From: Steromphala cineraria
Lineage: Eukaryota > Mollusca > Gastropoda > Trochida > Trochidae
Direction: 5' to 3'
Length of the DNA: 64,000 nt
Assembly: GCA_916613615.1 (NCBI GenBank)
Contig: OU744726.1
Coordinates: 61,334,987 to 61,398,986, forward strand
Below the pieces are notes generated by a model. It worked only from the letters and a program-made list of their open reading frames with translations, ran no database searches and was not told the origin of the DNA. Positions 23,882-38,800 of the stretch are shown here, in pieces. A program made the position numbers and the translations under genes. The stretch's first letter is position 1. Each line of letters begins with the position of its first letter.

Positions 23882-26800
23882 ATGAGCGATGATGTCATCA
23901 TTGTAGATGAAACCCCTGCTAAAATACAAGCAAATGTTGAGAAAAAAGATAAAGATGATGTTGTCTTACTAGACAGCTCTCCACCAGCCAAAAAAGCAAA
24001 ACTTGATGATGGGAAAGGTGATGTTAAGGTCATCGAAGACAAGAGTAAATCTGAAGAGAAATCCAAGGCTGGACAGACTGGACACCTGGGTGAGAGAGAT
24101 GCAGGGATCACAGAGTATATCAGCACTCACACGGGATTCAGTGCTGTCATCAAGCAGAGGTAACACCAGTCTAAGTAAACCTAGCCTCGATAATACTCGC
24201 TGCACTCCCGATATTGAGTCTAGCGAGATACAGTAAGAAAAACAAGTTTTTAGGTGCAACAGACAGTTTGTCATTGACACTCATATCCTCTATTTGCAGA
24301 TACTCTGATTTCATTGTGAATGAGATCAGTGAGGAAGGGGAGGTAATCCATGTGACCTCAACAGATCTTCCTGATGAGAAAGAAGAAACTGGAGTAAGAT
24401 TTAGACTTTTCTAGAATGTTGTTAAAAGGATACTTACCGGTAACAATATTCCATTTAAGACTATTTGTTTAAATACAAGCTAATGCTTAAGTATAAAACA
24501 AGTGGTACCAAGTTTGATACCAAATCATTTACAAGTAATAGTAATACATAGAATGCTTACATTATGACAATACAATACACAATATATGTGATTTCATATG
24601 TACAACAGTATAAGTCTATGTTGATTTATAAATAATTCACTGCAGTAGCTTACCTTGGTAAGATGACCTCGTGCATAAGGCGACCCCCTTTCTCAGCTCC
24701 CAAAACTGCTGCCAAAATCATATATCTCAGATATAAGGCAACCATAGCTTACATGGGCGAGTAAGAAATGAAATAAAACATGAAAAGATGTATTTCAATC
24801 ATAACAATTATATTTTGATTGTATTTTTCATGTTCATGTTAATGTTGCTAATGGAAGACTGAGTCCATATTATCGTGGAATTCAAGGGTAGAGACGTGAA
24901 ATGCTACATTAACGTTTATTGCTTTTGTTATTTTATGTTAGATGTTATTTGATAGTGTTATTGTACAAAATTATTACTCAAGTAGAAAGGGGGTCGCCTT
25001 ATGCACAAGGTCGTCTTATTGATTTAAATATGTATATATACAGTACCGGTAATTATCGGATACAAAACTACTTTAATCGTTACTTTAATACTGAGTAGTA
25101 TCATTATTGATAATTGATGGCTCAACTTCAGAATACTTTTAAGATATGCCTCATCCATTTCTTTAAAGAGTATTGTCATTCATTACATTTTATGCAACAG
25201 GAAGTTGAGGCACCGTCCAGCGATGACCTATCTGAGGCGGACAGAGAGAAGCTACAGAAGTTACTGGACAACCCTGACCCACGGGCAAAGGACGTTATAG
25301 AGGTAATTCTTAACTTTACCCCATCTCGGGAATAGCCATTTGAGAAACCAAATATCATTCGACCTTTCTCATTAAGGACAATGCATGGTGGCACTTGGTC
25401 CTGTGCAAAGCTCAGTCGACCGCTATCAGTATAGTTCAGCAACAACGGGCGCGGCTCGCTGTAAGAGTAGGTTACTCAGTCACTGCTGAATAAACTCAAA
25501 GTTTGAAGGGATGATTCCCTATCCCACACTGAGACTAAGGGTGCAACGATTCACCGATATTCCGATGCATCGCGATTCATGGCATACAATACGATACACG
25601 ATACATGTCTGCCAGCAAATCGATTTGCTACGATATGGAACTTCATATAGGCTCAAGTGTAATTATTTCCCCATAATAAATTATGAATATGTGTAAGGTA
25701 ATAAACTAAACAAGTAAGAAATATGTGCATGGAGCACATGAAATTGAACTTTTGACTGCGTGACAAAAACAATGTTGCAGGAATTTAGATTGTCGTCGGC
25801 ATTCCATCAATCCAATGTCCGATTACATTTCCAAATGGCCAACCAACTTCTTTTTGATATTAGAACACTGGAAATGATTGACAAAGTTGATGTTTTTTCC
25901 GGTCATCAGCCTAATTAACAATGAAAATTTATATATATATATTATAAATATCAACGCAAAAAAACTAACCAAAAAGCCTACAAAGCAGTTTCATGTCAGC
26001 ATGTGTTATTCCCTGCTATTTATCACGAGTCAAGCGTCATTGAAATACGTTAAATTGATTGGCTGCTATTAATACATTGACCAACCAGAATACAGATTTC
26101 GTTCTTTGGGATTTCCCTGCATTGCATTGCATTGCCGATCGTTCACCAAAACAACAATATCCCGTTGAAAAAGAAATAGTTGGAAGGTATTTTTCATTCT
26201 TGTTTAGGATCTAAAGAAAATTAAACACGACATTGTCTTGTAGTATTTCCAACTAGGCAATTCAGCGATTTATAAAATAAAATTAAGTTTGCTTTTTACT
26301 TTCTCAGTTACGACTCGTGTTACAAGGTCAGTCAATATAAATTCACATTTTCACCTCTGTCAAAACATTTTTTAACATCACAAACATGGTAACCAGATAA
26401 AACATTATTCTACATATGCCCTTTCACCTCTAAATAATTTGTATTCAAACCTGTCATGTGGTGTTGAAAGAGACTCTGGCAACACAAAAATAATTAGCGA
26501 CAGTAACAGGTCAAAGGTTGAGATGACAGACTGAGTTTTTTAACAATGACAATGATATAGGGTAGGGTTATTTTATAAATTATGTAGAGAACTGTGTACA
26601 AATGAATTTAATTTGATTCCTTGCTAAACATTTAAAATTAATTTTGTAAAGATAACTGTAAATTTAAAATAATTTATTTTGAAAGAGGATTTAACATCAA
26701 CAAATAAGTAAAGAAAGTAAATCTATTTAGATTTACCATTATTAATGTATCGGGATACGTATCGTATCGCGGCAGTAGTATCGAGATACGTATCGTATCG

Positions 26801-29800
26801 TGACCCACCTGTATCGTTGCACCCCTAACTGAGACACAAGTTTAGAGACTTGTGGTGTTACCCAGGGAAAGTGACTTTATTCAAAATGTGCCTCTGTTCA
26901 CCCAGCAGGAAATGGGTACCTGGTAAACAGTTGTGTTGGTGGTGACCTTCTAGCAAGATATATGTCAGCTTGGGTTGGTAATTGAGCATAGAGCACTCTG
27001 TGTCTGCAATGCAGAGATTTAGCGCTATGTTAAAGCTATCCATGATTATTATTACCGAACATTTCCAATATGGTCTTTAGCTAAAGATGTGTACCGGGTA
27101 ATTAAATTTACGTCCTGTAGGATATTTTTAAAACTCTTATCCTGCGTATAAATCAATGCAATAGTTAGGATTAAGTTGAGATTTAGAGTCAACGAAGACA
27201 TTATGCTAAACACTAAACAGTATAAGAAATTATTGTTCAGTTCAATCTCTACCTTTTAGTTCTTCAAGGAATTCTTTAAAGGGGCAGTAGCACGTTTTTT
27301 GATAATTTTATATTTTAAAAATTGCACTTATAATGTTAAGTAAATGCCTAATGTATTATATTGACAGTGTCAACAATCACATTACACAAGCCAATCAACC
27401 ATAATCAGAGGACAAAGTATGAGGATTTACATAAAATACATTGGCGGCCATTTTTGTGTGAACACCTTTAATTCATTTTTGTAAGAAAAAGGAATCGCAT
27501 GGCAGAACCTTACGTTATATATTTGAATTATTACTGCTCCATTTAGTTTAAATACATTGTCTTTCATTTGGAACCATTTATTTTCATTTTCCTGACATCA
27601 CCTTATATTCCCCCTAAAAACGTGCTACTGCCCCTTTAATGCCTTTTTCCTCTGCAGCTAATTGGCTTATATATAGTATGTCATGTTGGGTAAACATGAG
27701 GTAAAATTGTGATGAAATAAAACATATCTTGATATATTTGATTAATTTGAAGAATCACAATGTATGTCTTTAGGAGAATTAGCAGAATACTTGAGTTGTA
27801 TAATTACAGACATGTCAGGAATCAGAATACAAGGCATTTCAGGATATCGAATAAGGAAATGATTTGATACGATGTGACCGTACACTATGTTCAGGTTATA
27901 ATGTTGATGAAAAACCAACACATGTGACAAGTACCCGGGTTTCTTTAAGCAAAATGAGCAACTTTAAGTCAACAATACATACCATATTACAGACAATGTA
28001 TCACAATGAGTGTATTTTAGATTGAGCATCACAATACTCTATTCAAAGAAAACTTTCAACAGCTCCAAAGAGTACAATACCTGAAATTATTAATTAACTA
28101 TCAATGATATGGCACTTATACAATCTATATAGCCTAGATTGTACATTTCTCAAATGGACACGTAAGCTGGGCCAATATTAAAATGTCATTAATTAATGTT
28201 CTGTTTTTGCCCAGTTAAAGGTCCTCGGACTCGTGAATTGGCCTCTGGGCAAATACAGCAGATCTTGGACCTGTAACTGGGGCAATACGGCAAAACTTGA
28301 TTAATAATAATATAATTATTAACAATAGGGTTGAAAATAAGTAGTGACATATTTTCAATATGAGCACATGGGAACATATCACTTTTGCCTAGCAACCATT
28401 GTTGTAGAGTTCCCTTATATTTTCGCCTGTCACGTCATAAAACCTCTGTTCGTGATGACACTAAAGTCAGCTGTCGCAAGAGAAGCCATCCTTTTTCTGG
28501 ATATTTATATATTTTATTATTTAGTAATAAAGAAATTATTACCCTCGGAAGCTTACGTCATATGACTTTTACGATTCTTGTGCAAATTTGTGTATAACAC
28601 TTGGGCTTGGGCAATACAAAAATTCACACTCATTTCGTAAAAGTCATATCAATACTTACTCGGGCAATAATCTCTATTTATTACCCAACCTGAAACTTCT
28701 CTTCCAATATGCAGCTACCAGCGGACTGTGACAAGGAAGCCCGCACCAAGATGCACAAGGCCATCAAGACAATGTTCCCCTGTATCAACAGCAACACCGT
28801 TGAGGAGGGCGGCAAGAAGATGCTCCGGATCTCCAAGATGAAGATGGGTCAGTAGCTATTAAAATCACCATAGTTTTAACTAAGAAGGGGCCACATGCAC
28901 TTCTTTCATTTATTTATTTTCTCTTTCTCATGTTACATACTCTTTATCAGGTAGATTGCTTTGTACATCTATATTTATTGCCTGTATTTCTTGTATTCAA
29001 TAATGAGAACAAAATGCACATTCAAGAAAATATTCAATAAATATTTTTTTAAAAACACAACAAACTGATGAAATATTTAGTCATAAACATGCAACATCCC
29101 TAACTTATTTTGTCCCATATCAAAATGCCCGTATTTCAGAAGCTCCTTTCTTATATGATAAAACCATCTTTTATGAGAAATGAGAATCTTTCATGAACAC
29201 ATTAGCTAGCTGCCAATTGAGCAGAAGCAGCAGAGTTTTGTAGTTTCAAACCCACTTCATTAGACTGTAAACCACAAATCAGCCTTTTCATTCCTGATCT
29301 TTTAATCTTGATTGATTAATCAACATGTGTAGATGCGCCATTTTGAGATATTCACCTTCTTTGGATCTTTGTCTTGGCAGTTTTATTGAATCTATAATTT
29401 ATTGGCAACTGCTTGGATATGTCATGATTGTAATTAAGTCGATGATAGGTTCCATAAGTGTTTATTCTGTGAGGATGTGCATGTCTACAGCGGAAATAAT
29501 GCCTAGCTGGACTACATTATTATTATTATTATTATATGAATATTTATATAGCGCACATATCCATCCACTCGTGGTTGTTCAAGGCGCTTGATGTTTCCCC
29601 ATGTCAATGTCCGATCATTTTTCCAATTCAACTCCCTGGGGTGTATTCAACAGACATTCATATGTGGCGCTCAGGTTAGGGACCATTCTATGCCTCACAG
29701 GGTAACTTGACTACATTAAGCAGACGACAATGTATCCCTACGCGTACCTTATGTTTTGGAAGCTACTGGGAATATAGTTCCTTGGTATTTGATGCTATAT

Positions 29801-32800
29801 TATAACAATGATGATTATTGTATTTTTCTACCTCAGACCAGCGAGAGCGACCGGAGTGGAAGGCGGGGCGAGGACATGTGTGTAGGTTCGTGTTGTACAA
29901 GGAGAACAAGGACACCATGGACGCCATCAGTCTGATTGCCAGAATGGCCAGGTGAGAAACACCTACCTGTAATCAAACATAGATATGTGACCAATACTTG
30001 CAAGATTACCCATCAGAAGGAGATGTTTTCTGAGTTGGTTTTAGCTCATCATCTTTGGCTTTATTGCATAGGCCGTTTTCACTTTAGGTAAAATAATGGG
30101 TTTGAGAGGCATATATTGCATTTAGAGGATTTTGATTTATATACACTACTTGATGTTGGATGTAAGGTCATATTTTCTGTCGCTAATTATGACTCACTAA
30201 CAAGTGACTCTGATCTACATGATTGAGCCTAAGTAAAATAACCATGATGTACAGTATCCTAAATAGAGATTAATACCCAAGCAGAGATGTCATATTGTTT
30301 TTACAACATGAGTGACTGTAAAATGATATTTTCCCATGCGAGAGCGAGGGAAATATCTTTTTACAGGCACGAGTGTTGTAAAAACAATATGACATCTCGC
30401 GAGTGTGTTAATTTCTTTATTATCCATAATTTACGAAAGCCAGAATTCCGAATATTAGAATTTTCAAAACATTGTCAATGCTGAAACCAATCAGGTCAGC
30501 GCGTATGAATACATCTGTAACTCGACGGTTAAAAGATTTATAGTGTAGCGCCAGTTTCAAACAGCAATACTCAAACGGAAATATTACTATTTTGATGTTA
30601 TCTATCAATTTAAATATAATCACATATCAAGTTAAGCAGAATTTACATGCTTCTTTATTAAAAATCATATCTTTAGTGTCAAAGTTAGGCAGATGAAATG
30701 ACACGTCTGCTCTGATTCACCCGTCTGCTTGTCAGTGTACACGACTTTGCTCTTGCTGCACGCTTTTCGCATGCTGCACGGAAGCACTTGGCCGCACTAA
30801 AGTAAAAGGTCGGGTAGCTCGTTAAGTAGTCCCACATTCCGATGTCACGTGGTCTTCTAAACTGACCAATTGAATTACCGCTAGGGTTTATCACACATGT
30901 GCAACATATCGTTTTTTATGTCATGACTTATTTCATCACATATGGATAATAAAGCCTCTTATTAAATGATGTCTGAGAACAATTTCCACATTTTGCAGAC
31001 TGAAACCAAACCTGTTCCGGTATGCTGGGACGAAGGACAAGCGAGCAAAAACATCACAAGAAATAACAGCCTACAGGTAAAAGGAGTTTCCTCAGCAAAG
31101 ATAGATATCTAGATGTTACAAAATGCTACTGAGACCTCGAAATTAATAACAATTTTAGCTGATCTGGCCTGAAGGGCACAATGAGCTTATGGCATGGAAT
31201 GATATCTGCCGTCTGGCCTTTCATCCGTCTGTCAACTTTTTGTTACTTCAACTTCTTCACCAGAAGCAAAAGATCTCTCGAAGCTAGAACACTGTGTATT
31301 GACTCCTTACCTGTTGGGAATTTTAATTTATAGATTTGGTGTACCCAGACCCCTAATTAGGACCCGAGGGACCACGCCCTTAAAATTATTGTCATTTTCT
31401 TCCAAAGGGCCGCAAGGGTTAGATTGCTGAAATCTCTTGTACAGCAACTTCGCTGATTGGGGATTTTGATCTATAAGTTTAATGACCTTGTGACGAGCTA
31501 CAGAGTCAATGGCTCAATGTTTGTTTGTTTGACAGAGTTACAGCCAATAAACTGGAAGCTCTTAATGCAAGGCTCAGAAACATGATGGTGGGAAATTTCA
31601 GGTGAGAATCTTTAGGCTGAAATGTTGTCATATGTGTGTTTATTGTTATAGTTTCAATCTGATGTGCAGCTTAAAAAGGAAATTCACAAATATATATTTA
31701 ATCTAATTACCACTGAATCCTGTGTTATTATACACTGAATTCGATATCATTAGAGGGTCACAATACGATACGCATCCGAATATGGGGGTAGCAATACAAT
31801 ATGTATCCTGATACACATTGACTCATTACACAAAATCTTTGGATCAATTTATTTTGTGTAATTTGGAATTGGTAAAATGTAATTGTAGTATGATCCAACT
31901 TCCAACTAGTAGGAGAGGTTCTTGTATGCATAAAAGTATCTTTTAGATCTCTAACTCAGTTTTCAGCATCTACATTGAGAATTCAGTAATATGTTATGTA
32001 TCACGATATGCATCCTTCAGGTCGATACAATGTATCATGGACCATGTATCGCAATATAACACTTTATTGCTGTATCGTTACACATCTAGATATCAAACTG
32101 AAATATTTAGGTTATAATCAAACTGCTACCTCAATCAATTGCTAAATTACCTTATCAGGTTAAACAATTGAATTCAGTACAGTGTATGTTCTTACAAAAT
32201 TATTGAATACAAGAAAACTTTAGAAATTACCCTAAAATTGTTGTCATCCTCTTTGCCCCAGGTACGTGAAGGACCCCCTGACGCTAGGACAACTGCAAGG
32301 CAACAAGTTCACTATAGTCCTCAGGTGAGATCTAATAGATAGAGGATATCTCTCTATTCTTGACTAATACCATGTTTATCTCATCTAGTGAGGTAGAAAG
32401 TTTATATTTTCACGAGTGGACAGATATTCTATTTATTTTATGATGAAATACTTCTAAATACACCAAAAAACGGCCATATTCATATTTAACTTTTCTACCT
32501 CACGAGATGAGATAAAACATGGTATTTGTCAAGGATTGACAGATATTCTATTTATTATATGATGAAATACTTCTAAATACACCAAAAAACGGTCATATTC
32601 ATGTGAAAACCTTGTTCCACCAGGAATGTGACTGGCTCTGATGATCAGATATCGACCGGCATGTCCTCGCTCAAGACTGTAGGATTCATCAACTACTACG
32701 GTATGCAGAGGTTTGGAACCACCTCCATCCCCACCCATCATATCGGCAGGTGAGTAGATAGTCTCAGGCATATCGGTGCCAGCATTCTCAATTCTTCAGG

Positions 32801-35800
32801 TTCAAAGTGAACTCGAGTAAGCTGGTGAAAAGTGAGTGGCTTGTATGTTGTATGCTGGTAGCCCTTATGATTAGTTTTAGAAGATATGGGCATGAAGATG
32901 TTTCATGCTGACTTGAATGGGTACCAAAAAGCCTTGATGTTTAGTAGAGCTGTGCAATATTATCGCAATACCAATATATTGCAATACAGATTGTGCAATA
33001 CAATTATTGCAATATTATCATCTTTGATAAATGTTTTTTAACCAAATAATGTCAAGACAAATTGATCCAAATATCTTGTTTTTAGCATTATTACATACTA
33101 AATGTGAAAGAATTTTTGAAGTGTGCGAGAATATTGTTATATAAATAATAGTAAACATTTTTAAATATCCATGCCATCAGTATGTTACTTTCAAATCCTA
33201 TCTTTTGAGTAGTAGCCTAATATGGTATTTCTTCTTGTAGCGTATTAAATGAGCTGGTAAAGAATTGCCAGCAATGAAATAAGTTTGATTATCATATACC
33301 TATCTATAATATGGAGCGCTTTGCACATACGATACTTGTCACCAACTTCCGCCCATATTGCCCACCCGGGCCGCAAATCCATATCAGCCATATCAGCCCT
33401 AGGGCCAAAAATCCATATCAGCCGTATTGCCCGGCTAGTAGGCAAGTTATGCCATCAATTCACGCATGCTCCCAAACACATCAAAATACAGAGCCCATTA
33501 CATGTTTATAGCATTTTTGTCAGTTTTTTTGTCGTTTGATGGCAATTATTATTGGGATAAGAGTACCAGAGAAAATGATTGTGTTTGCCGGAAATTTGAT
33601 TTGGAAGAGGTTAAGAAAATAAGGGCATGTCGGGGAAATGAAACGGATACAAACTAATTTGTAGGCATTTTTTTTCATGTTTTCATCCCTTTTTAACAAT
33701 TACAGTTTGTAGTATATGATAAAAATGTTATGATATGACAATTTTCCTTTCGCCGGTCACATAAACCCTCGACCCCCATATCAGCCCTCTGGCCTTCGGC
33801 CCTCGGGCTAATATGGCGGTCTCGGGTTGATATGACCGACGAAAGGTAAACTGTCATGTAATAACCTCTTATTATTCATTAAAAAAATGTTAAAATCTTT
33901 CTCTTTGTTGCTGTCACCTACAGAGAGTTACTGCTAGGGAACTGGGAGGAGGCGGTCGACCTCATTCTGAAGCCGCGCGCTGGAGGTGAGCAGTCAAAAC
34001 ATGGCTTAGCATCAGTTACAATATAGCAATGTTTCCATGATAAAGCTGGCAAAAAAACACATATTTCAACCACAAGATATTACCTTTCCTGCGATTGTCC
34101 AAAACTTCATAGTTTGAGTCAGGGATGCAGAAATCGGTCTATTTGCCGGACATGTCCGACTGGGAATCCAGTTTGACCGATTGAAAAAGTGACCTGTCGG
34201 ACATTCAAGAAGTCATTTGACCGATCGAAGATAATCAAAGAATTATTAAACAAACAGATAAACAAGCCTGCGTTGACCAACAAGCAATCAATAAAGGTCA
34301 AATGCCCCGCTTGTGTCGGTCATAATTGTTATGAAATATAATATTAAATATTCACGCATCATTCACGTACTGTTAAATTCCAGCAGAAATCACGATGTAC
34401 GTGGCTTCACTTGCATCAGCGATCGGGAATTGAAATATTTGATTCCCAAAACATTATCAAGAACTAACGCTTTATGAGGCTTGTTATCCATTCTCAATGT
34501 TTTATATGACATATTTCCAAACTTATTTATCATATTTAATCGACGAAGTTCAAAGAAATCTTTGTCAAATATACTTTCGCGAAAGCACGTTGTTTTACTG
34601 TACTTTGAATCTCAATCGTAGTTTCTTGACGACAAATAACTATCAATATTCATTCGTGGTCATTATCATAATTTTTGCAAAATTTTCTTCGAAATTTATT
34701 TACGTAAATATTTCAACTAACTGCATGTATTTTTTTAAAATGTAATATATCGAAAATATTTAACAAATATTTGAATATTTAGACATGTATTATTGTATCG
34801 ACAATGTGTTGTCATGAATTTATTACAACCACGTTTCAGTTTCACACATCGTTTTCAAATCGACTTGCTGATTGGTTGACCTACTTTTCTGGGCCAATGA
34901 AAAGGCTTGTAACAAATATATCTCTACTCGTAAACACATGCAGCAAAAGCTGTCGACTGATTATTCACGTTCCTTTTTCATGAGAATGGTATCATGTAAT
35001 CTGATTAAAACAAACAACAAACAATGTAAGTTAGCATTTGCAATTTCTTTATGATTCTTTTTAATAATATACGTCTGGAAAAGTGTTAACTGATGTTTAA
35101 GAAGACCTGACCAACATATAGTCAAAAGTATCGATGTCAAAATCAATGCAACTCGCATCAATGATTTTCTTGAATGGGGTCTCAATTTCATGATTAACCT
35201 CGAACCAATGCATATTTTTCCACGTGTTAATATTTTACTTCCGGGTCGGCTTATACGTGGAATGTCCGATTGGCAAAAATTTGAATCTGCATCCCTGGTT
35301 TGAGTACAGGACACAAATGGCAATTGGTCGCAAACTACAGGAGATTTCTGAAAGGCCTATAATCATGCGAAGGCTCAAGAGCTGGTAGATTTTATTTTAT
35401 GAAAGGCAGCCAGGCTTTTATCATTATCCAATGTTTTGGGATGTATGAGTTAAGTCTGCAGTCCATGGTCTACCATTTTTCTTCACCCTACTTGTCAAAT
35501 GGGATAAACTATAGATATACATTGGAAAGTGGAGGGTTGCCAACAAGAGTGGCTTGTAAAATGAGAATACTTAACGACATCGTCTAATAAAATTTTTATG
35601 AAAACAAGTGAATGGGTTGGTATTTAAAAGCAAGTTCAATACCTATACCATTCACGAGTTTCATCAAAATGTTATTAAACGGGACTGAGTTTAGTATTTT
35701 TTATTACTGGCTTAATTACATCGTCAAAAATATAGAAAAATCTACCGACATGTCCATTGCTGCCGGCCGGCTGACATTGTGACGTCATACAATTATAATA

Positions 35801-38800
35801 ATAATAACACTTTATTATCCTTAACACAAGTACAGGTTGGAAATTTGTTTCGTGCCTTGGCCACAGTGCAGCGCCAGTTTAATCTTTGTTCTGCCTTTAC
35901 AATGCTGAGTGTCAAGCAAGACAGCAACAACTCCAACTTTTTAACGTCTTTTGGTATGATGCGACCGGGAATCAAACCCCGGTCTTCTGGGTGACGAGCG
36001 AACACTCTACCACTGAGCTACGTCCCCGGTTCATTCAGTCAGTGTGCAATTTTAATATACAATGTGTAATTACTTTGTAGATTTATTAAACAGCAATATC
36101 TTCAACAGGCGTGTATTAAATCTAGTCAAACTGTTCAATCACTTTACACTCCTGCAACACTTGTTCTCCACTCTACAGAGGATGAGAGTATGCAGGCATG
36201 TCGTGAGGCGTGGGGCAAGTCACGTGACGTGAGCGAGGCTCTGCGATTGGTCCCCGGACACCACAACATTGAGAAGACTCTACTTCAAACCCTCCTCAAA
36301 CAAGGGGAGACAAGTTACGCCAGTGCTCTGCAGGCGGTAGGCAATACCTTATCACTTTAAAGGGACAGTAGCACGTTAAGTGATGTCAGGAAATGAAAAT
36401 TAATGGTTCCAATTGAAAGACAATGCATTTGTATTAAATGGAGCAGTGATAACTCAAATATAAAATGTGAAGTTAAGCCATGCGATTCTTTTTTCTTACA
36501 CAAAATGAATTAAAGGTGTTCACACAAAATGGCCGCCAATGGTTTTTATGTGAATCTTCATACGTTTTCCTCTGATTATGGATGATTGGCTTGTGTAATG
36601 AGATTTTTGACACTGTCAAAATAATATATTTAGCATTAACGTACAAATATCAGTGAAAATTTAAAATATAAGATTATCAAAAACGTGCTACTGCCCCTTT
36701 AACTCACCGGTATATAATAGTGTCATCCCCCTGTGCCCCCATCTGTCCGTCTGCCCGTCCTCATTTCTTAACTCCATAACTATCAGACCAAGCTCTTTGA
36801 ATATTGTCATCATTTTAATAAAATTCAAGAGGACCGTCCTGTTTGTATATATATGATTTTACGTCATTATTTCATACAAAATTTCAAACATGTTAGTGAG
36901 CTTAACCCTTACGATGCGGGTATATATTTTTGCTCTACAAGCCCACGTGGCGGAATTGTTTTGTCCGGTGCCAGCCACCGTTATATCCTGATTAGCCGCT
37001 TCTTTATTTTTGTGCGCGGATATACATATGATACATGGAAATAAAGACAATTCTCTTCTCTATACGATGATGTAAAAATTATAAAATCATCTCTAATGGT
37101 TCGTGAGATATAAATGCCGCAAGGTGGGTACCCTCAATAATTTTGAGGTAAAAAATAAAATTTGCAGCACTTGTCGCAACGCTTGCCGTTTCTGTACGTG
37201 TTTTTGTGCGCGCATATACATATGGTACATGGAAATAAAGACAATTCTTTCTTCTACACGATGATGTAAAAATTATAGAATTATCTCTAATTGTTCGTGA
37301 AATATGAATGCCGCAAGGTGGGTACCCTCAATCATTTTTGAGAAAAGGTTTGATATTTTATATCAGGGAGCAGCCAAGACTGCTTGCAGTCAATTATAGC
37401 CTTATCCTGAAAGATACGGATTTCGCCAAGAGGGCTTACGTGCCATTTTATATTTGGCCCGTAAATATCACGCGCCTCGCATCGTAAGGGTTAACATTTT
37501 AGTTAGGATAGAGGATCCCACAATTTGTCAAAAGATAGAGCAAATCATTTTTAACTGATGAACAATGTGAAATGAAGCCAATCATCAAAGCTATGAGTGT
37601 TGAACACGTTTCTATGGCATAACAAAGTCATAAATCAACATATTACTTTTATTATGAATTATTTGTATATGAGCGCATAATAAACCAACCAATTGTTTTT
37701 TTAACTTTGGTAATAAATTAGCATAATCCAGCAGATTCTTGTAATACTAAAATTCAAGATGGCAGATGGGAACAAATAGATAGACGATAGCATCACATCT
37801 TTAAGGGTTGATTAAAATGCAGATACTGCAGCTCTTCATTTCCTCTTCATTTTTAATTGGTGGCAGATTCCCAGGAATACCGATGGTCATCATGGAAGCA
37901 AATAAATAAGCGACAGCATCATGTCTTTTAGTGTTGATTAAAATGCAAATACTGCATCTTTTCATTTTCAATTGGTGGCAGATTCCCAGGAATACAAGGC
38001 TAATGTATGTACATGCCTACCAAAGCTATGTGTGGAACAAAATGACCTCCTTACGCCTCCAGAAGTTCGGATGTAAAGTCAAGGTTGGTGACCTTGTGCT
38101 ACCAAGGAATAAATCCAGCAATAAAGGTATGTTTATGGCTGATCATAATATTTTGAGTAAATCTATTGAAGAGGAGCATTAAATCAATCATAATGTTTTG
38201 CAGACAAATTTATACCGTAAATAATTGTTAAGGTTCTTGACTGAATCCTGTTTCCTATTTACTCATCATAAATGTATTATGTAATCTTGTTTTGTTGTTT
38301 GAATAAAATATTGTTTTAGTTAATCCTTGAATAGTCACCTGCCTTGAAATATCACAGGGTATGGTTTAAGATGCAGATTGCATGTTACAGCATGGTTATA
38401 ATCTTTGTTAAAGGCCTGGTATTTGCAGGAAAACATGCCATAAAATTATGTATTTGTTGGTGTTTTTTTCCCATAATTCAATAATGTTTATTAAACAGAT
38501 ATTTGCCTGCACTGAATCAAAGGTGCCTTGAATAATCGCTCTGTCATAAAAATGTTTAAATAAGTAATTGCTTCGTATTTATTCACTTACCATGATATTA
38601 CTGGATAAAAGTTTTGAATATTGTGTACAAAAAGCAACACAAGTATAAACTGCCTTTGCAGAAAGCAGAGTAGTTTTTGATCACATCCAACATTTGCAGA
38701 GGGTGATGAGAAGAAAGCCAAGCCCACAGTAGTTACGGAGGAGAACCAATCAGAATACAGCATCCAGGACGTGGTGTTGCCTCTCCCTGGATACGACGTG

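Noticed and set aside
34961..35323. 120-codon minus-strand ORF sharing [16 protein letters not shown] with one at 22889-23122
   Set aside because: The shared residues simply translate the shared hAT right end; the frames diverge immediately inside the elements.
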